Shown here: piece by piece, positions 37,882 to 51,274 of the stretch
How positions within the stretch are numbered: position 1 is the stretch's first letter
Layout: every line of letters starts with the position of its first letter
Assembly: GCA_963744275.1 (NCBI GenBank)
Contig: CAVUSX010000029.1
Coordinates: forward strand, 310,001 to 374,000
Origin: VAZQ01 sp963744275
GTDB lineage: Bacteria > Pseudomonadota > Alphaproteobacteria > Rhizobiales > Xanthobacteraceae
Reading direction: 5' to 3'
DNA length: 64,000 bases
The notes under the pieces: model-generated
Told to the model about the DNA's origin: nothing
The model's input: the letters and a program-made list of their open reading frames with translations, nothing else
The model's database searches: none
Position numbers and translations under genes: made by a program

Positions 37882-38136
37882 ATGTTGACCAAAACTGCGA
37901 TTGCTCTCGCGACGGCCCTTACCCTCGGCATGGCTTCCGTGGCGTTTGCGGCCAATGAAAACGACACCTCCGGCGGAGCCAGGACTTTTGGCGGACCGGG
38001 TCAAGGCGCCAGTTCGGGCGTCAATGCGGCCGATCATCCGAAGGCGGCGGCAGCTTGCGCGGAAAAGTTCAAGGGATATGACCCGAGCGACATGACGTAT
38101 CTCGGGGCGGACGGCAAGCGTCACGCCTGTCCGTAA
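37882..38136 (+). CDS. exported BA14K-like small protein
   Basis: 84 residues with a signal peptide (MLTKTAIALATALTLGMASV, cleavage after AFA, residue 23) and SD AAGGAG. The C-terminus (KGYDPSDMTYLGADGKRHAC) matches the BA14K repeat found in Brucella and rhizobial immunoreactive proteins; a Cys near residue 60 could pair with the last Cys. The role is unknown. The upstream FixK box predicts expression at low oxygen. Confidence 0.8.
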   Translation: MLTKTAIALATALTLGMASVAFAANENDTSGGARTFGGPGQGASSGVNAADHPKAAAACAEKFKGYDPSDMTYLGADGKRHACP

Positions 38137-38168
38137 GCTTGCGTCCGGCCGCGACATTCGACCGATTG

Positions 38169-38196
38169 AAGGACCGCTCCTCGAGCGGTCCTTTCT
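38169..38196 (+). terminator. intrinsic terminator of the BA14K gene
   Basis: An 11-bp perfect stem (AAGGACCGCTC and its complement, loop CTC) with a TCTTT tail, 32 bp after the stop codon. The following 38197-38538 is GC-rich and shows no gene. Confidence 0.85.
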
Positions 38197-38538
38197 TTGG
38201 TGCGCCCGGCATGGGCGGTGAGTTGAAGGTGGAAGTCCTCTGTTGAGCTGGTTGCAGCGAGCGAAGCGAACCGCAGAGCGTCAAACCGCGAGGCCGGCGT
38301 GAAGGAAGCGGGGAGCGAAGCTGCAGTCCGACGAACAGGAAGCGGATAAGGCGGAGCCGAGCAGGGCGAGCGGGCCAAAGACCGCGGAGCCGTTGTGACC
38401 AAGGCGAGGCGGCGCCGCCTTGTGCGCAGTCCATCCTGACGCAAAAGTCGTTACTGCTACCGCCAGGGCGAACCGTCCGATGATTCTTCCGCGAGCGCGC
38501 GCGGCTCTTGGGCAATTCCTGCTAAGTCATTGAAATCG

Positions 38539-38615
38539 TGGCGCGCCCGAGAAGATTCGAACTTCTGACCTTTGCCTTCGGAGGGCAACGCTCTATCCAG
38601 CTGAGCTACGGGCGC
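38539..38615 (-). tRNA. tRNA-Arg (anticodon CCG)
   Basis: The reverse strand folds into a full cloverleaf: acceptor GCGCCCG/CGGGCGC, D-stem GCTC/GAGC, anticodon stem TTGCC/GGCAA with loop CTCCGAA, T-arm with TTCGAAT. The 3' GCCA is encoded. The anticodon CCG reads CGG arginine codons. Confidence 0.95.
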
Positions 38616-38753
38616 GTTGCCTCTAGATAACGGAACCCTGCCGCAGCCGCAACCGCGCGGCGCCCCGCCGGCGACGCCCGTGGGGACGGCAGGGGCCGCT
38701 ATCGCTCCGCCCGCTGGTATCGTATCCAGCTGGCATCCTATAAAGAGCGTCCG

Positions 38754-39992
38754 ATGACCCGGAAAACAGCCGCACCGCGATCTGCAGCAAAAGGGGCCGA
38801 GCCGCGGCCCGGCGCCGGGCGCGGCCGAATTCGACTGGCAGGACCCGCTCGGCCTCGAGGGCGAGCTCACCGAAGACGAGCGCATGGTGCAGTCGACCGC
38901 GCGCGGCTACGCGCAGGACCGGCTGTTTCCGCGCGTGCTCACGGCCTACCGGGAGGAGCGCTTCGACCGCGAGATCATGACCGAGATGGGGGCGCTCGGG
39001 CTCTTGGGGCCCACCTTGCCGGAGGAATATGGCGGCGCCGGCCTCGGCCATGTCGCCTATGGGCTGATCGCCCGCGAGATCGAGCGGGTCGATTCCGGCT
39101 ACCGCTCGGTGCTGTCGGTGCAGTCCTCGCTGGTGATGCAGCCGATCTACGCCTATGGGAGCGAGGCGCAGCGGCGCAAATATCTGCCGGGTCTGGCGAC
39201 CGGCGAGCTCATCGGCTGCTTCGGCCTGACCGAGCCCGACCACGGCTCCGATCCGGGCGGCATGACGACGCGGGCCGAGCGGGTCGCGGGCGGCTATCGG
39301 CTCACCGGCACCAAGACCTGGATCTCCAATGCGCCGATCGCCGACATCGCGGTGATCTGGGCCAAGCTCGACGGCGTCATCCGCGGCTTCATCGTCGAGC
39401 GCGGCGCGCCGGGATTTTCCACCAGCCCGATCGAAGGCAAGCTCAGCCTGCGCACCTCGCTCACCGGCGAGGTGGTGCTGGCCGGCGTCGTGGTGCCGGA
39501 GGAAAATCTGCTGCCGAACGCGCAAGGGCTCGCGGGCCCGTTCGGCTGCCTCAACAATGCGCGCTACGGCATCGTCTGGGGCGCCATGGGGGCGGCCGAG
39601 TTCTGCTGGCACCGCGCCCGCCAATACGTGCTCGACCGCAAGCAGTTCGGGCGCCCGCTCGCCGCCAACCAGCTGATCCAGAAGAAGCTCGCCGACATGC
39701 AGACCGAGATCGCGCTCGGGCTCTGCCGGCGCGCTGCGGCTCGGCCGCCTGATGGAGGCCGGGCACGGCGGCGCCGCCGGCGATTTCGCTGATGAAACGC
39801 AACAATTGCGGCAAGGCGCTCGAGATCGCCCGCGTGGCCCGCGACATGCACGGCGGCAACGGCATCTCCGACGAGTTCCATGTCATGCGGGTGCTCGCCA
39901 ATCTCGAGACCGTGAACACCTACGAAGGCACCAGCGACATCCACGCCCTGATCCTGGGCCGCGCCATCACCGGCATTCAGGCGTTCTGCTGA
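38754..39992 (+). CDS. gcdH: glutaryl-CoA dehydrogenase-like acyl-CoA dehydrogenase, frameshifted
   Basis: Oxidative decarboxylation of glutaryl-CoA to crotonyl-CoA in lysine/tryptophan and aromatic breakdown is the likely reaction. After the ATG at 38754 a shift near 38818 leads into FDWQDPLGLEGELTEDERMV. The long frame then carries FGLTEPDHGSDPGGM, GTKTWISNAPIADIAVIWAK and RQYVLDRKQFGRPLA. Two more shifts (about 39725 and 39780) lead to MKRNNCGKALEIARVARDMH and the catalytic Glu in NTYEGTSDIHALILGRAI. All conserved blocks are present and in order, so sequence error is more likely than gene death. Confidence 0.88.
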
Positions 39993-40120
39993 GGCGGCGC
40001 TGGCTCGCGCGATTGCCTGGGCTGAGCCGGGGCCTTCCGCCGAGTTGCAACGGTCCCGACTCAAGGCCGGGACAAGGGCCGACTTTGCCGCCGCGCCGAA
40101 CGGCGTTATGACTGCCGGCC

Positions 40121-41252
40121 ATGAAAGTCGACGGCAAGCCTACCCGCAGCATCTGGCTCGAGCCCGACGGTTGGTCGGTCGGCATCGTCGATCAGACGCT
40201 GCTGCCCCACCGTTTCGCGACCGCGCGCCTCACCTGCCTCGATGAGGCCGCCCACGCGATCCGTGCCATGCAGGTGCGCGGCGCGCCGCTGATCGGGGCG
40301 GCGGCCGCCTATGGGATTTGTCTGGCGCTGCGACAGGATGCTTCCGACGAGGGGCTCGAGCGCGCCTCCTCGACGCTCATGGGCACGCGCCCGACCGCCA
40401 TCAACCTCAAATGGGCGCTCGACGAGATGACGGCGGCGGTGCGCAACCAGCCCCGCGCCGCGCGCGTCGCGGCCGCCTACCGCCGCGCCGCCGAGATCTG
40501 CGAGGAGGATGTGGCCATCAACCAGGCGATCGGCCGCCACGGCCTGCAAGCTGATCGAGGCGATCGCGGCCAAGAAGGGCGGCGAGCGGGTCAACCTGCT
40601 CACCCATTGCAATGCCGGCTGGCTCGCCACCGTCGACATCGGCACCGCCACGGCGCCGATCTATCTGGCGCATGACCGCGGGCTCCCCGTCCATGTCTGG
40701 GTCGACGAGACCCGCCCGCGCAATCAGGGCGCTTCGCTCACCGCCTGGGAGCTCGGCCAGCACGGCGTGCCCCATACGGTGATCCCCGACAATACCGGCG
40801 GCCATCTGATGCAGCACGCCATGGTCGACATGGCGATCGTGGGCACCGACCGGGTGGCCGCCAACGGCGACGTCTGCAACAAGATCGGCACCTATCTCAA
40901 GGCGCTGGCCGCCCGGGACAACAATGTGCCGTTCTATGTGGCGCTGCCGTCGCCCACCATCGACTTCTCGATCCGCGACGGGGTCGCGGAAATTCCCATC
41001 GAGGAGCGCGACGGCGAGGAGGTCGCCGCCATCACGGGCCGCACCGCCGACGGGCGGATCGAGACCGTGCGGGTGGTGCCGGAGGGCTCGCCGGTCAAGA
41101 ACTACGCCTTCGACGTGACGCCGGCGCGGCTCGTCACCGGGCTGATCACGGAGCGCGGCGTGATCGCGCCCAACGCCGCCGCGCTGGCGCGCGCCTTTCC
41201 GGAGCGCGCCGCGCCCGCCAAAGCTCAGGCGGTTGAGCCCGCATGGCCATGA
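40121..41252 (+). CDS. mtnA: S-methyl-5-thioribose-1-phosphate isomerase, one frameshift
   Basis: Methionine salvage step converting methylthioribose-1-phosphate to methylthioribulose-1-phosphate. Motifs are MQVRGAPLIGAAAAYG, the catalytic Cys in LLTHCNAGWLATVD and the catalytic Asp in VGTDRVAANGDVCNKIGTY. One extra base near 40550 (after AIGRHGL) shifts the frame; removal restores KLIEAIAAKKGGERVNLL. The corrected length is about 376, normal for MtnA. The stop overlaps the mmcB start codon. Confidence 0.92.
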
Positions 41253-41728
41253 ATTCCGCCGCACCCGCGCGTCTGCCGCCCGACGGCCGCCAATCCGAAA
41301 CCGCGCTCGCGGTGGCGCGCGGCACCACCCGGCTCCTGCACGCGCTCGGCTTCTGCGTGGTGAGCGAATTGTCGCTGCCGTCCGGCCGGCGCGCCGATCT
41401 GGCGGCGCTCGGCGCCGCCGGCGAGATCTGGATCGTCGAGATCAAGTCATCGATCGCGGATTTTCGCGCCGACCAGAAATGGATGGACTATCGGCTGCAC
41501 TGCGACCGGCTGTTCTTCGCCACCACGCTCGCGGTCCCGTGCGACATCTTTCCGCAGGATACCGGCCTCATCGTGGCGGATGCGTTCGGGGCCGCGATCA
41601 GCTGCGAGGCGCCCGAGCACCGGCTGCATGCCGCGACCCGCAAGTGCATGCTGCTGGCGTTTGCCCGCACCGCGGCGTTGCGGCTGGCGGCGCTGGGGGA
41701 TCCGGAGGGAATTGTGAATGGTGAGTAG
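41243..41728 (+). CDS. mmcB: MmcB family DNA repair protein
   Basis: 161 residues. A PD-(D/E)xK nuclease-like core is visible: ADLAALGAAGEIWIVEIKSS (Glu-x-Lys in VEIK), then DFRADQKWMDYRLHCDRLFF and a C-terminal helix. In Caulobacter, mmcB is a DNA-damage gene needed for mitomycin C resistance. The start ATG overlaps the mtnA stop codon, so translation is probably coupled. It ends inside an inverted repeat shared with convergent gltD. Confidence 0.88.
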   Translation: MAMNSAAPARLPPDGRQSETALAVARGTTRLLHALGFCVVSELSLPSGRRADLAALGAAGEIWIVEIKSSIADFRADQKWMDYRLHCDRLFFATTLAVPCDIFPQDTGLIVADAFGAAISCEAPEHRLHAATRKCMLLAFARTAALRLAALGDPEGIVNGE

Positions 41729-41793
41729 TGAGTAGTGAGTAGGCACCACTCACTATTGCGACTATTCACCATTCACTATTCACCACTCACTAT
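41714..41793. repeat. AT-rich inverted/tandem repeat between convergent genes
   Basis: Variants of GTGAGTAGTGAGTAGTGA on the left face variants of CACTATTCACCATTCAC on the right, giving long imperfect hairpins (for example 41716-41728 with 41762-41774). It covers the stop codons of both mmcB and gltD and probably acts as a bidirectional terminator. Confidence 0.65.
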
Positions 41794-43208
41794 CTCGGCA
41801 ACGTGGTCGCCCCCATCAGGTACTTGTCCACCGCATGCGCGGCCTGGCGGCCTTCGCGGATGGCCCATACCACCAGGGACTGGCCGCGGCGCATGTCGCC
41901 GGCTGCGAACACTTTCGGATTCGAGCTCTGATAGCTCAGCGTATCGGCCTTGACGTTGCCGCGCGGGTCGAGCCCCAGCGCCAGCTGCTCGAGCAGGCCT
42001 TCGTGCACCGGATGCACGAAGCCCATGGCGAGCAGGACCAGATCGGCATCGAGCTCGAACTCGCTGCCGGCGACCGGCTTCATGCGCTCGTCTACATGCA
42101 CGCAATGCAGCTTCTGCACCTGCCCGTTCGCGCCGGAGAATTTCTGCGTCATCACCGCGAAGTGGCGCTTGGCGCCCTCCTCGTGGCTCGATGAGGTGCG
42201 CAGCTTGAGCGGCCAATCCGGCCAGGTCATGGGCTTGTTCTCGTGCTCGGGCGGCTGCGGCATGATCTCGAAATTGGTGACCGAGCGCGCGCCCTGGCGG
42301 ATCGAGGTGCCGATGCAGTCCGAGCCGGTATCGCCGCCGCCGATCACCACCACGTGCTTGCCGCCGGCCAGGATCGGCGCCACATCGCCCTGCGGCTCGT
42401 TGCTGACGCGCCGGTTCTGCTGCGGAAGGAACTCCATGGCGAAGTGGATGCCCTTGAGCTCGCGCCCCGGGATCGGCAATTCGCGGCCCTTCTCGGCGCC
42501 GCCCGTGAGCACCACCGCGTCGTAATCCGCCAGCAGCTTGTCGGCCGCGACATTCACTCCGATATGGGCGCCGTAATGGAACACCACGCCCTCGGCCGCC
42601 ATCTGGTCGACACGGCGCTCGACCAGGTGCTTCTCCATCTTGAAGTCGGGAATGCCGTAGCGCAGCAGGCCGCCGGCCTTGGCGAGCTTCTCGAACACGT
42701 GGACGTCATGGCCGGCGCGCGCGAGCTGCTGCGCGCAGGCGAGCCCGGCCGGGCCCGAGCCCACGATCGCGATCCGCTTGCCGGTCCGGCTCGCCGGCGG
42801 CTCCGGCTTGACCCAGCCCTGCGCGAAGGCGCGATCCACGATGGCGCATTCGATCGTCTTGATGGTCACCGGATTGTCGTCGAGATTGAGCGTGCAGGAG
42901 GCCTCGCAGGGCGCCGGGCACACGCGTCCGGTGAATTCCGGGAAGTTGTTGGTGGAATGCAGGTTCTGCGCGGCTTCCTGCCAGTTCCCGCGATAGACCA
43001 GATCGTTCCAGTCCGGGATCTGGTTGTTCACCGGGCAGCCGGTGTGGCAGTAGGGCACGCCGCAATCCATGCAGCGGGCCGCTTGCGTGCGGTTGTCCGC
43101 TTCCGGAAGCGGCAGGACGAATTCGCGCCAATGCTTGATGCGCTCCTCGACCGGCTCGTAGTGGCGGTCGTTGCGCTCGAACTCGAGGAAGCCCGTGATC
43201 TTGCCCAT
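41790..43208 (-). CDS. gltD: glutamate synthase [NADPH] small subunit
   Basis: 472 residues from the ATG at 43206-43208. It supplies electrons from NADPH to the GltB subunit for glutamate synthesis. The N-terminal region carries 4Fe-4S Cys clusters (CMDCGVPYCHTGCPVNNQIP and CPAPCEASC). FAD site IAIVGSGPAGLACAQQLARA and NADPH site VVVIGGGDTGSDCIGTSIRQ follow, and the C-terminus has VFAAGDMRRGQSLVVWAI. The frame is intact. It begins 3 bp after the end of gltB. Confidence 0.96.
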   Translation of the reverse strand: MGKITGFLEFERNDRHYEPVEERIKHWREFVLPLPEADNRTQAARCMDCGVPYCHTGCPVNNQIPDWNDLVYRGNWQEAAQNLHSTNNFPEFTGRVCPAPCEASCTLNLDDNPVTIKTIECAIVDRAFAQGWVKPEPPASRTGKRIAIVGSGPAGLACAQQLARAGHDVHVFEKLAKAGGLLRYGIPDFKMEKHLVERRVDQMAAEGVVFHYGAHIGVNVAADKLLADYDAVVLTGGAEKGRELPIPGRELKGIHFAMEFLPQQNRRVSNEPQGDVAPILAGGKHVVVIGGGDTGSDCIGTSIRQGARSVTNFEIMPQPPEHENKPMTWPDWPLKLRTSSSHEEGAKRHFAVMTQKFSGANGQVQKLHCVHVDERMKPVAGSEFELDADLVLLAMGFVHPVHEGLLEQLALGLDPRGNVKADTLSYQSSNPKVFAAGDMRRGQSLVVWAIREGRQAAHAVDKYLMGATTLPR

Positions 43209-43210
43209 TC

Positions 43211-47915
<4,705 letters not shown>

Positions 47916-48554
47916 CTCGAACCTCGCGTCCTGCGCCCCCATCCCTGGCCCCGCTCGCGGGGGGAGGAGGGCGGCTTGCGGCGTACCTCGCGCGTTCCGC
48001 GGCGCCGATCCGCGCCGCGGCCCAGAGGCGTATCGCCGCTCTGGTCTCGGGTCATTGGCGGCCTTGTCGCCCGCGGCCCTTCGGCGCGCGCGTGGCCGCT
48101 CAGCATCCGGCGGTGCAGCGATGCCCGACCACCGCTCACTCCCCGCCTGCAAATTCCGATCCAAACCCGCTTGCCAGCCCCCGCGCCGCCGTTACGGCGG
48201 CGAACAGGCGCCGACTGGGTCAGCAACACTGTCCTAACGTAACCTGCCAAATTTTAGCTACGGAAACAAGCGTTCGCCTATCGCTAAATTCGCTTTCCTG
48301 AGATTTTCGCGGGCCTGCCATGGGCGCTGCGGCCGACGGGCGAGCCTCCATCCAGGATCCTTATGGGAAGGCGGCCGCGGCTTCTCGGCGATTGCCGGTG
48401 CTGGGACAACGCCAGACCGCGACGCGACCTTCGTTGCGGCATTCATGGCACACGGGTCCGGCGCGCGCTTTTGTGGCAGCCCCATGTCGGCGGCTGCCTG
48501 ATTTTCGTCGCGAGCGGCTCCTAGGTTGCGGCTATTGAACGGAGGAGGGGTGTC

Positions 48555-49373
48555 TTGAAAAAACAACTCGCCATCTGCGCCGCGCTCTCGCTGCTCGGCT
48601 TTGGAGCCGCCGGGACCGCCGCGGCGCAAGCTGTTTATGCAGGATCCGGGTATGCAGGATCCGGGTATGCGGGGCCCGGTTATGCAGGGCCCGGCTATGC
48701 GCCTTCCGGCCCTTCCGAACCGGCGCTGCCGCCCTACGAGATCATGTCCATCGTGCGCTCGACCGGGTTGGCGCCGCTGACCCGCCCGATGCGGCGCGGT
48801 CCCTATTATGTGCTGGTGGCGGTCGATCGGGCGGGCCGGCAGATGCGCGTCGTGGTCGATGCGCAACTCGGCGACATCGTGAACATGCGCCCCGCCACGG
48901 CAGCCGTCTCCTTCGGCCCGGGCGCCTCCTATGGCCCCGGTGCCTCCTATGGTCCCGAGGGGGTACGCCCGTACGGATCGCCGGCCGCGGTGCCGCCGGG
49001 CCCGGTCGGTCCAACCGCCGCCTATGGCCCGCACCCCAACGGCGATGCGCCAGCCCCGCTGCCGCCCCGATCCATTCCCAAACCCACCATCCCGGATGCG
49101 GCCACACAAAGCGGCGCTCCCAACACCGCCAGTCCGGGCGCCCATGCGGCGAATGCACCCGCTGCGGCTGCGCCGCCGACCCGTCTGGCGGTCGCCGAGC
49201 CGGCTCTGCCGCCGCCCCCGCCGCTGCCGCGCCCGCGGCCCAAATTGGCCTTGAACGAAGCGCTCCCGGAAGCCCCGACCGCGCTGCCGCCGGCCGGCAA
49301 GCCGCCGCGCCGCCACGCGCCCCGGGCAGCGACCCCAAGCGGCGCCGACGATACGTCCCAACAGATCGAGTGA
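48555..49373 (+). CDS. exported Pro/Ala/Gly-rich protein with tandem repeats
   Basis: 272 residues from a TTG start, chosen because a perfect SD (GGAGGAGG, 48541-48548) stands 6 bp before it and no ATG fits. A signal peptide (about 25 residues, ending TAAAQA) precedes YAGSGYAGSGYAGPGYAGPG repeats. A short folded region follows (YEIMSIVRSTGLAPLTRPMR, then GPYYVLVAVDRAGRQMRVVV), which resembles a PepSY-like hairpin and is common in rhizobial cell-wall proteins. The rest is a disordered Pro/Ala-rich tail. It probably spans or coats the envelope; the function is unknown. The 48251-48540 region upstream shows no gene. Confidence 0.75.
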   Translation: MKKQLAICAALSLLGFGAAGTAAAQAVYAGSGYAGSGYAGPGYAGPGYAPSGPSEPALPPYEIMSIVRSTGLAPLTRPMRRGPYYVLVAVDRAGRQMRVVVDAQLGDIVNMRPATAAVSFGPGASYGPGASYGPEGVRPYGSPAAVPPGPVGPTAAYGPHPNGDAPAPLPPRSIPKPTIPDAATQSGAPNTASPGAHAANAPAAAAPPTRLAVAEPALPPPPPLPRPRPKLALNEALPEAPTALPPAGKPPRRHAPRAATPSGADDTSQQIE

Positions 49374-49398
49374 GCGCGGCCGTGAGCTGAAATGAAAA

Positions 49399-49422
49399 GC
49401 GCCCCGGAAACTCCCGGGGCGC
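49399..49422. terminator. hairpin between convergent genes
   Basis: A 9-bp stem (GCGCCCCGG / CCGGGGCGC) lies 26 bp after the stop of the exported-protein gene; no T run follows, so it is a weak terminator candidate. Confidence 0.5.
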
Positions 49423-49526
49423 CCGCAATATGAGTTTGTCTCTAGGCGCGCTGCAGCGTTTTCCTCCTCCTGCAAGGTCCCGCAAGGGGAGGTCGAGAAA
49501 GCGCGCCGGTTTCCGCCGAAGCAGCC

Positions 49527-49985
49527 TTAGGCCGCCTTGGCTTCGAGCGCACCGTTGCCGTTGCCGATCGGAATCTGGCGCGGCTTGCTGGCCTCGGGCA
49601 CTTCACGCGTCAGGTCGACGTGCAACAGCCCGTTCTCGAGATGGGCGGCCTTGACCTCGACATGGTCGGCGAGCTGGAACACGCGCTCGAAGGCGCGCGC
49701 CGCGATGCCCTGATAGAGCACGTTGCCGTTGTTCTCTTCGGTCTTGGCCTGCTTGTCACCCCGGATGGTCAGGGTGTTCTCCTTGGCCACGATGGTCAGC
49801 TCGGGCTCGGAGAACCCGGCGACCGCCACGCTGATGCGATAGGCGTTCTCGCCGGTCCGCTCGATGTTGTAGGGCGGGTACCCGGGAGTGGCGCCCTCGA
49901 AGCCGGACACCTGGTCGAGCAACGAGAACATCCGGTCGAAACCGACGGTCGAGCGATAGAGGGGAGCAAGATTGAAGGGTCGCAT
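49527..49985 (-). CDS. small heat-shock protein Hsp20
   Basis: 152 residues from the ATG at 49983-49985, SD GGAGG at 49993-49997. The alpha-crystallin domain is clear: YPPYNIERTGENAYRISVAV, AGFSEPELTIVAKENTLTIR and GIAARAFERVFQLADHVEVK, with the C-terminal IPI motif (PRQIPIG) used in oligomer assembly. It is an ATP-independent chaperone of the rhizobial HspA/IbpA type. Expression is probably set both by a sigma-32-like promoter and by the ROSE-like leader upstream. Confidence 0.95.
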   Translation of the reverse strand: MRPFNLAPLYRSTVGFDRMFSLLDQVSGFEGATPGYPPYNIERTGENAYRISVAVAGFSEPELTIVAKENTLTIRGDKQAKTEENNGNVLYQGIAARAFERVFQLADHVEVKAAHLENGLLHVDLTREVPEASKPRQIPIGNGNGALEAKAA

Positions 49986-50075
49986 GGCAAATCCTCCGTT
50001 TGAGCGAGATGCAGTTGGTCCGCCGTATGGCCGGACCGATTTCAGCTTCGTGCAGCCCGCCAGGGGGCCTGCACC
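49986..50075 (-). ncRNA. ROSE-like RNA thermometer in the hsp20 5' leader
   Basis: The leader folds into three hairpins: TGCAG-type arms at 50051-50073, GGTCCG/CGGACC at 50017-50037, and a last stem next to the start codon. In that stem, TCGCT (50003-50007, matching the ROSE consensus UYGCU) faces the AGGA of the SD at 49993-49997. Masking of the SD by UYGCU with a bulged G is the defining ROSE feature, known from rhizobial small heat-shock genes. The leader length agrees with the sigma-32-like promoter at 50082-50110. Confidence 0.7.
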
Positions 50076-50081
50076 AAAAAA

Positions 50082-50110
50082 ATGTGGGTAGCGGCCCGGC
50101 TTTTTGCAAG
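50082..50110 (-). promoter_or_regulatory. sigma-32 (RpoH)-like promoter of hsp20
   Basis: Reverse strand has CTTGCAA, 15 bases, CCCACAT, close to CTTGAAA-N11/16-CCCCAT. It would give a leader of about 90 nt. Confidence 0.55.
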
Positions 50111-50314
50111 AGACCATAAACAGCTCGAACCACGGCTTTTTTCGCTTCTCCGGGGCCTGCGGACCGCCGGCGGTGCGCTGCAGCCCGGAATGTGTGCATG
50201 CGCCGGCGTCATGAGAAGACAACGCATTGAGCGGGCTCGATGTGCTGATATAAGCCGACGGCGCGCCGCGCCCAAGGCGGCCGTGCAGTCGGCCGTGCAG
50301 CTCTCCAACAGGTC

Positions 50315-51262
50315 ATGACTCTCGTCGCAATCGCAGCCAATCCGGTACCCGAGGACGTGGTGACCGGAACCTTGAAGACTCCTGACGGCGTCTCGTTGCG
50401 CTTTGCGCGCTGGGCGCCGCCCCCGGGCCGCAAGGGTACCGTGTGCCTGTTCCAGGGCCGCGCCGAGTTCATCGAGAAATATTTCGAGACCGTGCGCGAC
50501 CTGCGCGCCCGCGGCTTTGCGGTCGCGACGCTCGATTGGCGCGGCCAGGGCCTGTCCGACCGCGCGCTGCGCAATCCGCGCAAGGGCTATGTCCGGGACT
50601 TCTCCCGCTACGACGTCGATCTCGATACCTTCATCCGCGAGGTGGTGCTGCCGGATTGCCCGCCGCCGTTCTTCGCGCTGGCCCACTCGATGGGGGCCTC
50701 GATCCTGCTGCGTGCCGCCCATCAGGGGCACCGCTGGTTCGATCGCACCGTGCTGCTCGCCCCGATGATCGCGCTGCCGGGCATGCGCCGCTCCTCGTTG
50801 ACCCGCGCCGGCGTCAGGGCCTTGCGGCTGATCGGGCTCGGCGGCGCCTATGTGCCGGGCGGCAACGCATCGGTGATGATGCAGCGCCCCTTCATCGGCA
50901 ACCTGCTCACCTCCGATCCGGTTCGTTATGCGCGCAACATGGCGGTGGTTGAAGCCGAGCCGGCCTTGGCGATCGGCTGGCCCACCGTGGGCTGGACGGA
51001 TGCGGCCTTCAAGGCCATGCGGCAGCTCTCGGAGCCGACCTTTCCGACCCGAATCCGCCAGCCCATCCTGGTCATCGCGGCCGGCCACGATCAGATCGTC
51101 TCGACCCCGGCGATCGACGAGTTCGCCATCCGGCTGCGGGCCGGCTCCCATCTCATCGTGCCGGGCAGCCGCCATGAGCTCTTGATGGAGCAGGACCGCT
51201 TCCGCGGGCAGGTGCTGGCCGCCTTCGATGCCTTCGTGCCCGGAACGCCGATCTTCACCTGA
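50315..51262 (+). CDS. alpha/beta hydrolase, lysophospholipase L2 (PldB)-like
   Basis: 315 residues. GTVCLFQGRAEFIEKYFETV and FAVATLDWRGQGLSDR match the PldB/monoacylglycerol lipase group. The nucleophile Ser sits in LAHSMGAS (about residue 127), the acid in AAGHDQIVS and the His in GSRHELLMEQD. It has no signal peptide, so it probably acts on lysophospholipid or monoacylglycerol in the cytoplasm. It is convergent with hisN, the two stops being 12 bp apart. Confidence 0.88.
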   Translation: MTLVAIAANPVPEDVVTGTLKTPDGVSLRFARWAPPPGRKGTVCLFQGRAEFIEKYFETVRDLRARGFAVATLDWRGQGLSDRALRNPRKGYVRDFSRYDVDLDTFIREVVLPDCPPPFFALAHSMGASILLRAAHQGHRWFDRTVLLAPMIALPGMRRSSLTRAGVRALRLIGLGGAYVPGGNASVMMQRPFIGNLLTSDPVRYARNMAVVEAEPALAIGWPTVGWTDAAFKAMRQLSEPTFPTRIRQPILVIAAGHDQIVSTPAIDEFAIRLRAGSHLIVPGSRHELLMEQDRFRGQVLAAFDAFVPGTPIFT

Positions 51263-51274
51263 TCTGATCCGCGT

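Noticed and set aside
37061..37888. 275-codon frame starting MAGLARLTVEP
   Set aside because: Only its first 47 codons are the 2Fe-2S domain; the remainder is out-of-frame sequence past the deletion junction, so it is part of the remnant and not a separate gene.
38220..38450. Possible gene or RNA in a GC-rich gap before tRNA-Arg
   Set aside because: Frames have poor codon use and no start with an SD; no hairpin plus T-run beyond the upstream terminator.
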